Assembly: GCA_035771165.1 (NCBI GenBank)
Contig: JAWNZC010000087.1
Coordinates: 5,496,001 to 5,560,000, forward strand
Direction: 5' to 3'
DNA: 64,000 bases
Source of the DNA: Paragorgia papillata
Taxonomy: Eukaryota > Cnidaria > Anthozoa > Scleralcyonacea > Coralliidae
A program made the translations under genes and the position numbers. Below are positions 1-10,900 of the stretch, piece by piece (the first letter of the stretch is position 1; every line of letters starts with the position of its first letter). Under the pieces are notes generated by a model that searched no databases, had not been told where the DNA came from, and saw only the letters and a list, made by a program, of their open reading frames with translations.

Positions 1-473
<473 letters not shown>

Positions 474-760
474 ATGGCGGCTAGTAGAGCAGACGTGTGG
501 TAATGAGCTCCGCAGTCTTAGTCGAAAGCCTGCCTTACAACATCGCACCGAGTCTTAATACAGAAGTGTGGTAACATACTGAGCTCTTATCTTTCAGGAT
601 AAGTAGGTCGCGAGTTGAATTATACAATCTAGCTATAGGATTATTTTGATTTAGTGTTTGAACGCTGTTCAAACATTCAACAAACACTAAACTATCAAGC
701 GGAACGAAGCGGAAGAGCCAAGTAAAACTCTGGTTGAAGATACACTAACACCGAACAAAA

Positions 761-1294
761 ATGGTCAGATGGACAAGTACAATGTTGTCAGACCTACAGG
801 ACTGTAGAAGTAAAGCACTTGAGTTAAGAAACGGAGAAAATCCACCATTGGACGGCAATGGAAAGAAGAAGAAATATGTAGATGTCCTACAAGAGCTATG
901 GCATAAGAAAGGATATGAACATCTGGGACTTTCGAAGGATAATTTACGAGTACGGGCAAATCAACTAAAGGTACAGAATCTTGCAGGAAAGAAATCGATT
1001 GAGCAAGAAGTTTTACTTCAACAAAATCAAATAAGACAAGGTTTCGAACAGAATATTACCAACAATCAAGAAGAAGCGGGGTCTCCTGAGACCAACGAAT
1101 TTGAATTTGAAGAAATAAATTATACACCGGAAGAAATGGCAACAGCTAAGAATATTGAAGACGAAGCAACAAATATCATGGAAAATATCTCGGAACATGC
1201 GGGGAACTTCTCAAATCGAATATGGGAAACCAGGACCAAGACAGCACCAACCCAAAGAAATCTACAAATGTTAAATAAAGAAATAAAGAAATAA
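761..1294 (+). CDS. LINE N-terminal reading frame (frameshifted off the RT frame)
   Basis: This 177-aa frame is hydrophilic and rich in Lys, Glu and Asn, and no conserved domain is visible. It stops in an A-rich stretch (about 1267-1296) built of repeated AAATAAAG-like units. The next frame (+1 relative) is open from 1279 with no stop and continues in the same composition into the RT protein. The simplest reading is one long ORF split by a slippage indel. An independent short ORF1 protein is the alternative. There is no zinc knuckle or RRM to prove an ORF1 role. Confidence 0.6.
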   Translation: MVRWTSTMLSDLQDCRSKALELRNGENPPLDGNGKKKKYVDVLQELWHKKGYEHLGLSKDNLRVRANQLKVQNLAGKKSIEQEVLLQQNQIRQGFEQNITNNQEEAGSPETNEFEFEEINYTPEEMATAKNIEDEATNIMENISEHAGNFSNRIWETRTKTAPTQRNLQMLNKEIKK

Positions 1295-1464
1295 AGGAAA
1301 TCAGACGAGATATCTCTCTGGCAACAGCAGAGTTAACACGACTCCAAACAAACGGTAAACTTACAAAGAAAGGGAAGAAGAATAGGAAACATCTCAGTGA
1401 GAACAGAGGGGTTAAAATATCTTGCGCAGGGATAATTAGTTTCATTGAAAAGGAGAAATCAAGA

Positions 1465-4218
1465 TTGAAGAGAATGGCAAGGAACAGAAAAAGAAAGATC
1501 AAGTGGTGTGAGTCAAAAAAATGTAATAAAATGATTGCGACGTCCCCCACGAAAGTGCACAACATCATGCGAGAATCTATTAAGAAGGATCCGGATAACT
1601 TGAAACCTAAGTTATGGATGAAAGAGCGCAATGGTGATGAGAACTCAAACTCCTTTGAAACACTAGAACAAGCAGAGGAATTTTGGCGACCGATGTGGGA
1701 AAATGAAGGAAATGGAAATCCCGGAGCATTATGGCTAAAGGAGATTGCAGAGGTAATGGAGAACTGTAGGCGAAGTGGCGGTGATGAAGTGGGTACGGTG
1801 TCTGTCAATGTCTCACAAATCAGACAGGCTATAAAGAAGAAAAAGAATTGGTCTGCACCTGGCCCTGATGGAATTGCGAATTTTTGGATAAAGAAGATAA
1901 CATACCTACATGAACCTTTAGCGAAAGTCATCGAATCCGTCATCAATGAAGAAGAATCAATACCGGAATGGTTGAATACCGGGCGAACAACACTTTTTCC
2001 CAAGGAAGGTGAATGGAATGTTTCAAACCACAGACCAATAACATGTTTGAATACAACATATAAACTTGTGACATCAGTAACTCTTCCCATCGTTGATAAC
2101 CACTTGAAGAACAACGAATTCCTCCAACAAGATCAAAGAGGGGCCAAGGAAGGAGTATCCGGATGTGTTGACAATATTTTGATAGATAAACTGGTGCTGG
2201 AAGATGTTAAAGAAAAGAAGCGAAATATGGCATGTGCTTGGGTAGATGTACGCAAGGCTTATGATAGTGTAGATTATACCATCTTGGAGAAAGTACTAGA
2301 GATTCATGGCTTCTCGGAAAAACTCGTATGTATTGTAATGAAGCTTGTAACCAGATGCTCCATCACGCTGGTGGTACAGACGAAAGCTGGTATGGAGGAA
2401 TCATCTAAAGTAACCCTCAGAAAAGGATTACTTCAAGGTGACTCCCTGTGCCCGAAGTTATTCACGATCTATCTCAACCCAATTGCCTGGAAGCTGAGAG
2501 CGACAGAGGGGTACGTCTTGAGCAAACCGGTGAAACTTAAAATCACCCATCTGATGTTCATAGATGACCTGAAAGCTTTTGCTGCAAATGAAAAGAAACT
2601 CCATCTAATTTTGAAGCTAACACAACAATGTATGACGGATTTGAATATGGAGTGGGGAGTTAGGAAATGTGCTACGATGGTTGTGAAGAGAGGAAAACTA
2701 GAAGAGCAGAGTGAAATGCAGTTAAATGAAGCTACAACACTTAGAACAGTTGATAAGGATGCACCATACCAATTCCTGGGTATTTATGAACACATCTGCC
2801 ACGATTCGCGATTACTTCGCGATAAAGCCAGCAAGGAATTCCTTCAACGAATCTGGCTAATATGGTCCTCGCCGATGGCTGAACCACTGAAGATACATGC
2901 CACCAACACGTTTGCTATTCCAGCGCTTACCTATTACATGTGCACCACCGAGTGGACAGTACACGATCTACAAGAACTAGATCGGGAAGTTAGAAAAATA
3001 CTAACCGAAGTAGGTGCAAGACACCCTGGAGCATCCGTGCCACTTCTGTATTTGCCAAGATCCTTGGGTGGCCGTGGCATGAAATCAGTTGAACAAGAGT
3101 ATATGGAAACAAAGATAAAAATAGCTGTTCACCTGCATTCTTCAAGTGATCCGATGATGAAAGCTGTGGCTAAGATCGACCAGCAAAGAGAAGGAAAAGG
3201 GAGAAGATCGATAATAAAAGATGCGAAGAAAATGGCAACAAAGTTAGGCGTTGAAATTAACGAGAACGTGGGGAACGATGAATGGAGCATAAAATTCACG
3301 AAAAATGATGGAACGGAACTTAGAGCGTGCTCCGAAGAAAGAGTCAAAGAAGTTTTACAGAAAGCTCGACAAAATTCGAGAAAAAGAGAAGTTGAAAACC
3401 AAAAATGGCTAGGACAATTTACAACAAACCGTTGGTCAGATGACAGCCTAAACAAACAATCCTGTTTTCTATGGCTTAACCTTTGGCAGGAGTGCCCGAC
3501 AGATGTCGTTGCCGACATCGAGGAGTTGTACCAACAGCTGCTACCGACGCGAGTCTACTATCAGCAGAAACTCGGGCAAGAAATACCAACTAATCAGTGC
3601 AGGCTATGTAAGGTCAAACAGGAGACAGTCGCCCACGTACTTACTGGATGTGCAATGTTGTCACAATCTGAGTATTTGTACCGGCACAACAATGCGATGA
3701 AATGTCTATATATTTTTATTCTAAGAAAATACAATCTGATCACTAAAGTCCCACCATGGAATACCAAAATAACTCCAAAGCCAGCGGTAGAAAACGCCGA
3801 AGTAACCATCCACTGGGATATACCCATCTATTCTGCGGGAGGACAAATGTTATACACTGAGGAACAGGGAAATCGGCCAGATACAGTAGTCTACGATCAC
3901 GTGAAGAAAGAAATAACTGTTGTTGAATTCAGCTGCCCCTGGATCACCAATAGACAAATAAAGGTTACTGAGAAGCAAGGAAAATATCAAGAAGTTCGCA
4001 AGGAATTGAAAGAACGATATGGTGGATACAAAGTTGAGCAAATCAATGTCAATGTTGATGCCCTTGGAGGGTATTCAGAAGAATTGCAATCAACTCTCGT
4101 GCGCTACCTTGGAAAGTCTGATGCAACAAAAGCAATGAAAATTATGCAAAGAGCTGTATTGTTTGGTTCAATCCGGATAAAGAACCTATTCAAATCCACC
4201 GTCACCTCCACTGCCTAG
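1465..4218 (+). CDS. LINE reverse transcriptase / restriction-like endonuclease polyprotein
   Basis: A 917-aa frame from the first ATG; the frame is open back to 1279. It copies element RNA at a nicked target. RT motifs in order are: SAPGPDGI near residue 130, NHRPITCLNTTYKL (RT motif 2 region), WVDVRKAYDSVD (motif A Asp), GLLQGDSLCPKLF (motif B), then MFIDDL (motif C, the catalytic F-x-DD box). A C-x2-C...H-x4-C zinc motif (CRLCKVKQETVAHVLTGC) follows. After it come the endonuclease residues RPD, about 12 residues, then EFSCPW, as in the PD-(D/E)xK nucleases of R2/R4/NeSL elements. All catalytic boxes look intact, so only the upstream frameshift argues against activity. An exact clade needs a tree. 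Confidence 0.88.
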   Translation: MKRMARNRKRKIKWCESKKCNKMIATSPTKVHNIMRESIKKDPDNLKPKLWMKERNGDENSNSFETLEQAEEFWRPMWENEGNGNPGALWLKEIAEVMENCRRSGGDEVGTVSVNVSQIRQAIKKKKNWSAPGPDGIANFWIKKITYLHEPLAKVIESVINEEESIPEWLNTGRTTLFPKEGEWNVSNHRPITCLNTTYKLVTSVTLPIVDNHLKNNEFLQQDQRGAKEGVSGCVDNILIDKLVLEDVKEKKRNMACAWVDVRKAYDSVDYTILEKVLEIHGFSEKLVCIVMKLVTRCSITLVVQTKAGMEESSKVTLRKGLLQGDSLCPKLFTIYLNPIAWKLRATEGYVLSKPVKLKITHLMFIDDLKAFAANEKKLHLILKLTQQCMTDLNMEWGVRKCATMVVKRGKLEEQSEMQLNEATTLRTVDKDAPYQFLGIYEHICHDSRLLRDKASKEFLQRIWLIWSSPMAEPLKIHATNTFAIPALTYYMCTTEWTVHDLQELDREVRKILTEVGARHPGASVPLLYLPRSLGGRGMKSVEQEYMETKIKIAVHLHSSSDPMMKAVAKIDQQREGKGRRSIIKDAKKMATKLGVEINENVGNDEWSIKFTKNDGTELRACSEERVKEVLQKARQNSRKREVENQKWLGQFTTNRWSDDSLNKQSCFLWLNLWQECPTDVVADIEELYQQLLPTRVYYQQKLGQEIPTNQCRLCKVKQETVAHVLTGCAMLSQSEYLYRHNNAMKCLYIFILRKYNLITKVPPWNTKITPKPAVENAEVTIHWDIPIYSAGGQMLYTEEQGNRPDTVVYDHVKKEITVVEFSCPWITNRQIKVTEKQGKYQEVRKELKERYGGYKVEQINVNVDALGGYSEELQSTLVRYLGKSDATKAMKIMQRAVLFGSIRIKNLFKSTVTSTA

Positions 4219-4413
4219 TTGGAATGTTGTATAGTACTTTTAATTTTCCTTTTTTATCTTTTATCTTTGACTCAAAATGACAAAAAAAAATTTAAAAATT
4301 AACAACTATTTTGTAAATAATTTTAAGTTAGATTGTTTAAGTGGTTGATAGGCTACCTTTAGGGCCCTATCGCCTTTTGTTAATTAAGCAGAACTGTTTG
4401 ATCAAATGGACTA

Positions 4414-4706
<293 letters not shown>

Positions 4707-4741
4707 TTGTTTAACATCATATAAATTGTTTTCGTTTTTAG

Positions 4742-4910
4742 AAGTCATTTGCTGCACTACAAGAAGTCAAGGGAGAGGAAGAATTGCGTCTGGTTGACGT
4801 TTATAAAAATGATGACGAGAACGCTTGGGGAAACACGACAATTATTCTCTCCTCGTTATGCTCAGATGGTGGACATCGCAACGTCTTGGCTTTCTTGTGG
4901 AGTGGCGAAG
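4742..4910 (+). CDS. Pseudokinase exon (N-lobe, alphaC to beta4)
   Basis: Acceptor TTTTTAG and donor GAAG|GTAAAA bound a 169-nt open exon. It encodes EELRLVDVYKNDDEN and then HRNVLAFLWSGE. The exon ends in phase 1 and matches the next exon. Confidence 0.8.
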
Positions 4911-7900
4911 GTAAAATAGTGTTTTTTTGCGTTATATTGCCGACATTGGTTTACATCAAAATTTGGGTCCAAAATGTTTGACATACTACATTGTTTAATT
5001 CCGTTCCTCTCAGCTGACAAGACAAGTTGTATAAGGGATCCAGAGTTGCCAGGAACATCAAAAGAAGAGCTGGAATATGATGACTTGTATGTCTATATTT
5101 TGCGTTATAGTTAAATATATAACTTTTTTACCATAAATTTACAAGTTTTTACCACCAATATCCATTGCTGAAGTTAGAAACCTATTAAAAAAACGTTAGA
5201 AAACCGATTAGAAAACCGTTGATCGAAACATCTGTTCGAAAAGGCGTTAGAAAGTGGATTTAATTGCATGCTGTTGGAGAGATTTCAAAATATTGATTTT
5301 TAATATTTTGTTTCTATTGCGTTTTCAAGTCTGATAGTTTACGAACTTCCATCAACGCAAACGCTTCCAGACTTTCTTGAAAAAAATGACTACAATCTTA
5401 CTGGAAACATGGTGGTCACAATTGCAAAAGAACTAATAGAAGCTATCAGCTACCTTTCTTCAAAGCAGATCGTTCATAATGCGCTCCTTCCTGAGAATAT
5501 TTTGATCGCAGACAATATGAAGGTATGGTCATTGTTTCGTTTGTTGTAAGTGTAAAACTATTTAAAAGTGTAAAATAAATAACAAATGGTAAGCTTTCGA
5601 ATACAACTAAAATAATCATGCATGAGTGAGTTTAAGAGTAGTAACAGACGTTTGTTACAATACACCAAACCCTCAAACGCACCACATGCACTTAGTCTTG
5701 CAAATTGCACAGACACCATATGCTATTACTTAATAATAATATACATGAAAAATGTTCTACTTGATTGTCCCTACAACATTAACGTCTCTTTACGGTCTAT
5801 TTACTGCTCGTATATTTGGTTTGTTTAACACGCTTTGCTTCTTTACCCCACTAATTGAAAAAGACTACTCAGATCATTAGAAATCTTCAAGTTTTCCTGC
5901 ATGCACTTTGCAAAGTTTATATTTTATTTTTTTATTTATTTTTTATTAACTTTCCGGCCACAATAGACTCAGTTACAAAAAAAAATGAAAATACGTAAAA
6001 CAACACAAAGAAAATTAGCAACACACTCGACATGGTAGCAGGGTAACGGCAACAGCATAAGGCCCAGATTATATACAATTTAAAAATAAATGTAAAAATA
6101 ATGCTGACTGATTAATAGCAGCAAATATAATGGAAAGGAATGACAGCGAGGTTGATTACATTTAGGAATATTTGTTTTCCATGTTCGTGGGTCATCTAAT
6201 ACTATAAGAATTGGCTAATGAAGTAAAGGAATAATTAGAAACTATCAATTTAAAAGAAGACAATGTTAAAGTTACAGATAAGTTAAGTTCATGAGTTAAT
6301 GAGTTCCAAACTCTAGATGTTCGGTTGATATACGACCGTTGAAATGTTGTAGTTTTGCATTTTTGGATGCGAAATTTCGGTATTGTTGGGTTCCTAGTCA
6401 CGCTATTTCAGCGAGCCGCTCTGAATAATTTCCCGAAAATATCATATACCGTGACAAAGTTAAAACTGGTTTAAAACACTCATCAACCTTTATTTCGTTA
6501 ATTTGGGGAGTTCGAACGACCGCCACAGAAATTCGTGACTGCCAACTTGTCAGGACTTGTGTTCTCGTTCGATCTGGGCTTAAAATAAACTTTGTAGTCC
6601 GTCTCTCCATTCTTTAGGTGTGTTTGATGAATTCAATAGATTGGAAGGCTTAAATTTGTGTATCCAGGTACTCGGAAAAACTCTCAAGCAGAGAGATTTG
6701 TTGAACAATGCGTATAATGACGTGGCGATTGATGTGGCCGTTTCCGTCAGTATCCGTGAAGATATCCCATCCGAACCAGTAGCTTTGTTAAAGTGTTTAT
6801 GAAACGAAAATTAAGTTTGTCTTATTTGAAAGTACTTTTAAAATGACAAAGCAACATCTTTTGCCGTTTTTTGTTTCCTTGCTTCGTTTTTGAGATATTT
6901 CAGTTTGTTTTATATGTGAAACTAACCAGTGACATCACAACGTGGATAATGTCTTACTGGGAAAGGTTATATATCTTTGCTATTATTAAACGAAATCAGT
7001 TGAGAATGTATACTTTTGTTGTTGTAAGGGAAAACACACACACACATAATTGCTTCGAAGTGATTCCGTTTGATAATAGCAAAGATATATAACCTTTCCC
7101 GGTAAGTCATTATGCACGTTGTGACGTCACTGGTTAGTTTCGATTATAAAACAAACTGTGATATCTTAAAAACAAAGTAAGGAAACAAAAAACTGCAAAA
7201 GGTGTTACTTTGTCATTTTAAAAGTACTTTCAAATAAGACAAACTTAATTTTCGTTTCATAAACACTTTAACATCCAATGCTTTCAATACTTCGAGTACA
7301 TCTTGAGTTGTAAGACAAAGGTCTGAATCTATTAGGGATGAAAATTGAGTTTCGTTGTCTGTGATAATATCTGAAGTATGTTCTGTACTATCCTTACTGA
7401 GGCTACGTCCACACGTATACGTTTTCATATTGTTTCTGGTAAGTAGACCATTGTTTTCTATTCCCTTGATGACGGAGAACAATATGAAAACGCTACGAAA
7501 ACGTATACGTGTGGACGTATATAGCCTGAAAATCGAGGCAAAATAGCGATTGAAGAGATTGGCGATGCAAGATCTGATGGATTATCAGCTAAGTTCCAAG
7601 ATTGATCATCACTAGCAGTCGACATTGATATTGGTCCAGGAATATTCCGTAATTTATAGTTTAGTTTCAAAATGGACCAGTGCCGTTTTGGATTGTTCTT
7701 AAGGTTTGCTTTGATAATAGAGGCAAACCCGTATAAGATTTTACTATGATCCATAAATATTCCGGTTTGTTAGTGTTAAGTTGTGATAAGAAATGGTCAT
7801 TAAGTAGATTTATAAATACGGTCTCTTTTGTTCCTGTGGTGTTTTCCAATGATTTCATTGAATATTGGGCAAATCAAAGTCTCTAGCTCAAATTAGCAGA

Positions 7901-10900
7901 GTTATCGTATTGGTGGCAAATTTCTCCAAGAAAAATATTGAACTGGTCCATCCAAGTTAAATCGACATTTGGTGGCCTGTATCAGGAACACAGAGTATAA
8001 TTTTGTTATAATAGGTAGTTAGAACAGCCGACACAATTTCTAAGTTAGATTCAAGGGAGAGCTCTTTGATTGTTTTGAATGACGTGGTTTTGATGGCAAT
8101 TATCACACCACAGGTGTAGCGATCGGTTCTCTCCTTCCGGTAAATAGTATAATCAGAATGTAGAATCTCAGCATCAGAATTATCTTGATTTAACAATGTT
8201 TTATTAACACATACGACATCGGGATCTTCGTCGTAAATAACTGTTTGAAAACGTTGTAAATTGCATACCATTTAGAGCGGTTCACGCGGATTTGCATTGT
8301 TGACTTCAAGCTTCTGACGTTGAGTGAGCTACGTTTTAAAGAACCCTAAGATGTTGGTCCTGGATTTAGTTCCACGTCACCAGCAATTAAAACTAGGCTG
8401 TAAGCGACTGAGACGTTGCCATATTTGAAGGGTTGACGTTTGGCCAAGAGCAATACTTGTCCGTGAAGTTGGTGTCAGTGAAGCTTGTTTTCCGAATGAA
8501 CTGAGGGGTTAAATGAACGGGGATTTTCTAGCCTCCTTCGCAGACGTTAGCGCGCGGTCCCTGTCCCCCAACTAACGTCTGCTCACATTGGCACAACATT
8601 GAACATTCCTTTCCCTTCAATTAACCAATCACAACGAATCCCCCGAAAAGTGAGGGACCGACCTTTGACCTTCTGTTGCCAAACCTCAAATGAGTGAAGA
8701 TTTGCAATCAACCGTTAGGCGTGATCGTTTTTCCGCGTTTGTTTTACGTTTGAAACATTCACGTTGAGCGGAACTTGTTCGTTATTTGAAAGCTGTAAAC
8801 CAACTGATTTGAACCGTGAATGGACAACCGTTTGACAAATCCCGACCACATGTTTGACAAACGTGAGAGCATGTTTTCGAGTGTATTTTATAAGTACATT
8901 TACAAACGACGAAGCCGAAATCATTCGATTTTTATGGGAAAGGATGGAGTTTATCGGCAGCCGATCACGGTGAGGATAGAGCAACTGTCGATGTTTGTTC
9001 TGGCGTCGAAAATTTTTCTGCCGATTGTGATTTGGGTGAGAAAACGTCGTTCAAGTAAACGTGTTGGGAAAATTTTTGACGGAGTGCCCAGCCTTCACCT
9101 TATAATATTTTAAACAGGCCAGTTCGAGTTGACCACGAAACGTATTTGAAACCAATATTATTTATATCGCAAAGTTACTACAAACAACAACCAAGGTAAG
9201 TGTATTTTGTTTATTTCAGTGTATTAAAATTATTTTGAGCGAATTTAGCATGCATAAACAAAATACACTTACCTTGGTTGTTGTTTGTAGTAACTTTGCG
9301 ATATAAATACTATTGGTTTGAAGTACGTTTCGTGGTCGACTCGAACTGACCTGTTTAAAATATTATAAGGTGAAGGCTGGACGCTCCGTCCAAAAATTTT
9401 CCAACACGTTTACTTGAACGACGTTTTCTCACCCAAATCACAATCGGCAGTAAACGTTTCGACGCCAGAACAAACATCGACAGTTGCTCTATCCTCACCG
9501 TGATCGGCTGCCGATAAACTCCATCCTTTCCCATAAAAATCGAATGATTTCGGCTTCGTCGTTTGTAAATGTACTTGTAAAATACACTCGAAAACATGCT
9601 CTCACGTTTGTCAAACAGGTGGGCGGGACTTGTCAAACGGTTGTCCATTCACGGTTCAAATCATGCAGTTGGTTTACAGCTTTCAAATAACGAACAAGTT
9701 CCGCCCAACGTGAACGTTTCAAACGTAAAACAAACGCGGAAAAAGGATCACGGCTAACGGTTGATTGCAAATCTTCACTCATTTGAGGTTTGGCAACAGA
9801 AGGTCAAACGTCGATCCCTCACTTTTCGGCGGATTCGTTGTGATTGGTTAATTGAAGGGAAAGGAATGTTGTGCCAATGCGAGCAGATGTTAGTGGGGGG
9901 GACAGGGACCGCGCGCTAACGTCTGCGAAGGAGGCTAGGATTTTCTGGATAGTAAGTAGGTTAGACCAATAGAACTCTGCATGTAAGTTGGTTTCTACAA
10001 CAATCAGGGTCAACTCTACACTGCTTAGCGTTGACCACGATGATAAGATACATGAGTAAAATTCATATGAGACAGGAATCGCCAAAAATCGAAGACATGG
10101 GCTATCAAACACCCTAAATAGGCCCAGGCCCCCGGCTGCTCGGCATGGATAAAATATAACAGAATCATATAGACATTGTTCTATTACGAGAAATATCTCT
10201 TGAAAAAATAAGCAATGTAAAAATGTTCATAGCCAGCATTTTAGTTGAATTGTATGATTACTTCTTCGCAAGTACTTCCTTTGTAAAATTTATAACAGAT
10301 CTCTGTGGGATTTAACGAAATCCCGCGAATTCCTTATCTTCAAAATTCCGTTACAGGAAAAAGAATCCGGCTAATAGAAATGTGCAAACGGGAATGAATA
10401 ATTTATGTTCTAAACTTACCTGTATATAGCTGCTACAAACATGTGTTTGTAGTTTTCATGATTCTTTAGTCGAACTGAAAACCGTGCATAAATGAGATCC
10501 AGCAATTGAACTACGATATTTCAGTCGAATATGCTCCAAATTTACTCCAAAAGGTATCGTTTAAAACCTAATTTCTTCCATTTTTAACTGTTTACAATAA
10601 TTTTAGTCAGCGGCTACTAAACAATGTGCTCTAAAGTGCTTCATGTTATGTGATATAGAGTACTACATATTTTCTCCTCGCCTTTGAATGTTATGGACTT
10701 TTAGGGATAAAAGGCGATTTATGGTATTTGCCGCTGATAATACCACGGGCTCAAACGTCTTCGATTTCTGGCGATGAGCTCGTAATTTGACGTCTAACCT
10801 CCATGATTAAGGGGAAACCCCTGCTGAAAGTTGAATTGTCAGGAACGAAACCTTCACAGCACAGAAAAAAATGGAAATCCCAAATACGCCAAGAGCTGAA

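Larger units (their letters stand above)
477..4405 (+). mobile_element. Non-LTR retrotransposon (LINE), R4/Dong/NeSL-like, near full length
   Basis: A 5' leader at about 477-760 is followed by an N-terminal reading frame and a long RT plus endonuclease frame, then a roughly 190-bp 3' UTR that runs into (GAAA)n. The layout of reverse transcriptase, then a C-x2-C zinc motif, then a PD-(D/E)xK-type restriction-like endonuclease at the C terminus is that of the R2/R4/NeSL group. APE-type LINEs instead carry an N-terminal endonuclease. Elements of this group often insert at fixed sites, and here both flanks are the same tetranucleotide. The element lies in the region just 5' of the pseudokinase exon at 4742. 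A related, 5'-truncated copy is at 46461-47346. Confidence 0.85.
5940..8275 (-). mobile_element. Decayed APE-type LINE (CR1/L2/Jockey-like), interrupted by two MITEs
   Basis: Read on the minus strand, 8271-7957 encodes an AP-endonuclease-like segment (DPDVVCVNKTLLN, DYTIYRKERTDR...GVIIAIK). 7858-7530 gives the linker. 7385-7272 encodes LTTQDVLEVLKALDV. After the inserted MITE, 6787-6620 continues NKATGSDGISSRILTETATS, the entry to the RT domain. 6401-6192 carries the typical RT C-terminal end (RTSRVWNSLTHELNLSVTL). The RT core between 6620 and 6401 is missing and frames are broken, so this is a dead copy inside the pseudokinase intron. Confidence 0.8.

Noticed and set aside
1176..2114. 312-aa minus-strand frame
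   Set aside because: Antisense shadow of the LINE RT gene with no domain.
8820..9113. 97-aa frame duplicated on both arms of the foldback
   Set aside because: Conserved only because the arms are inverted copies; no transposase motif.
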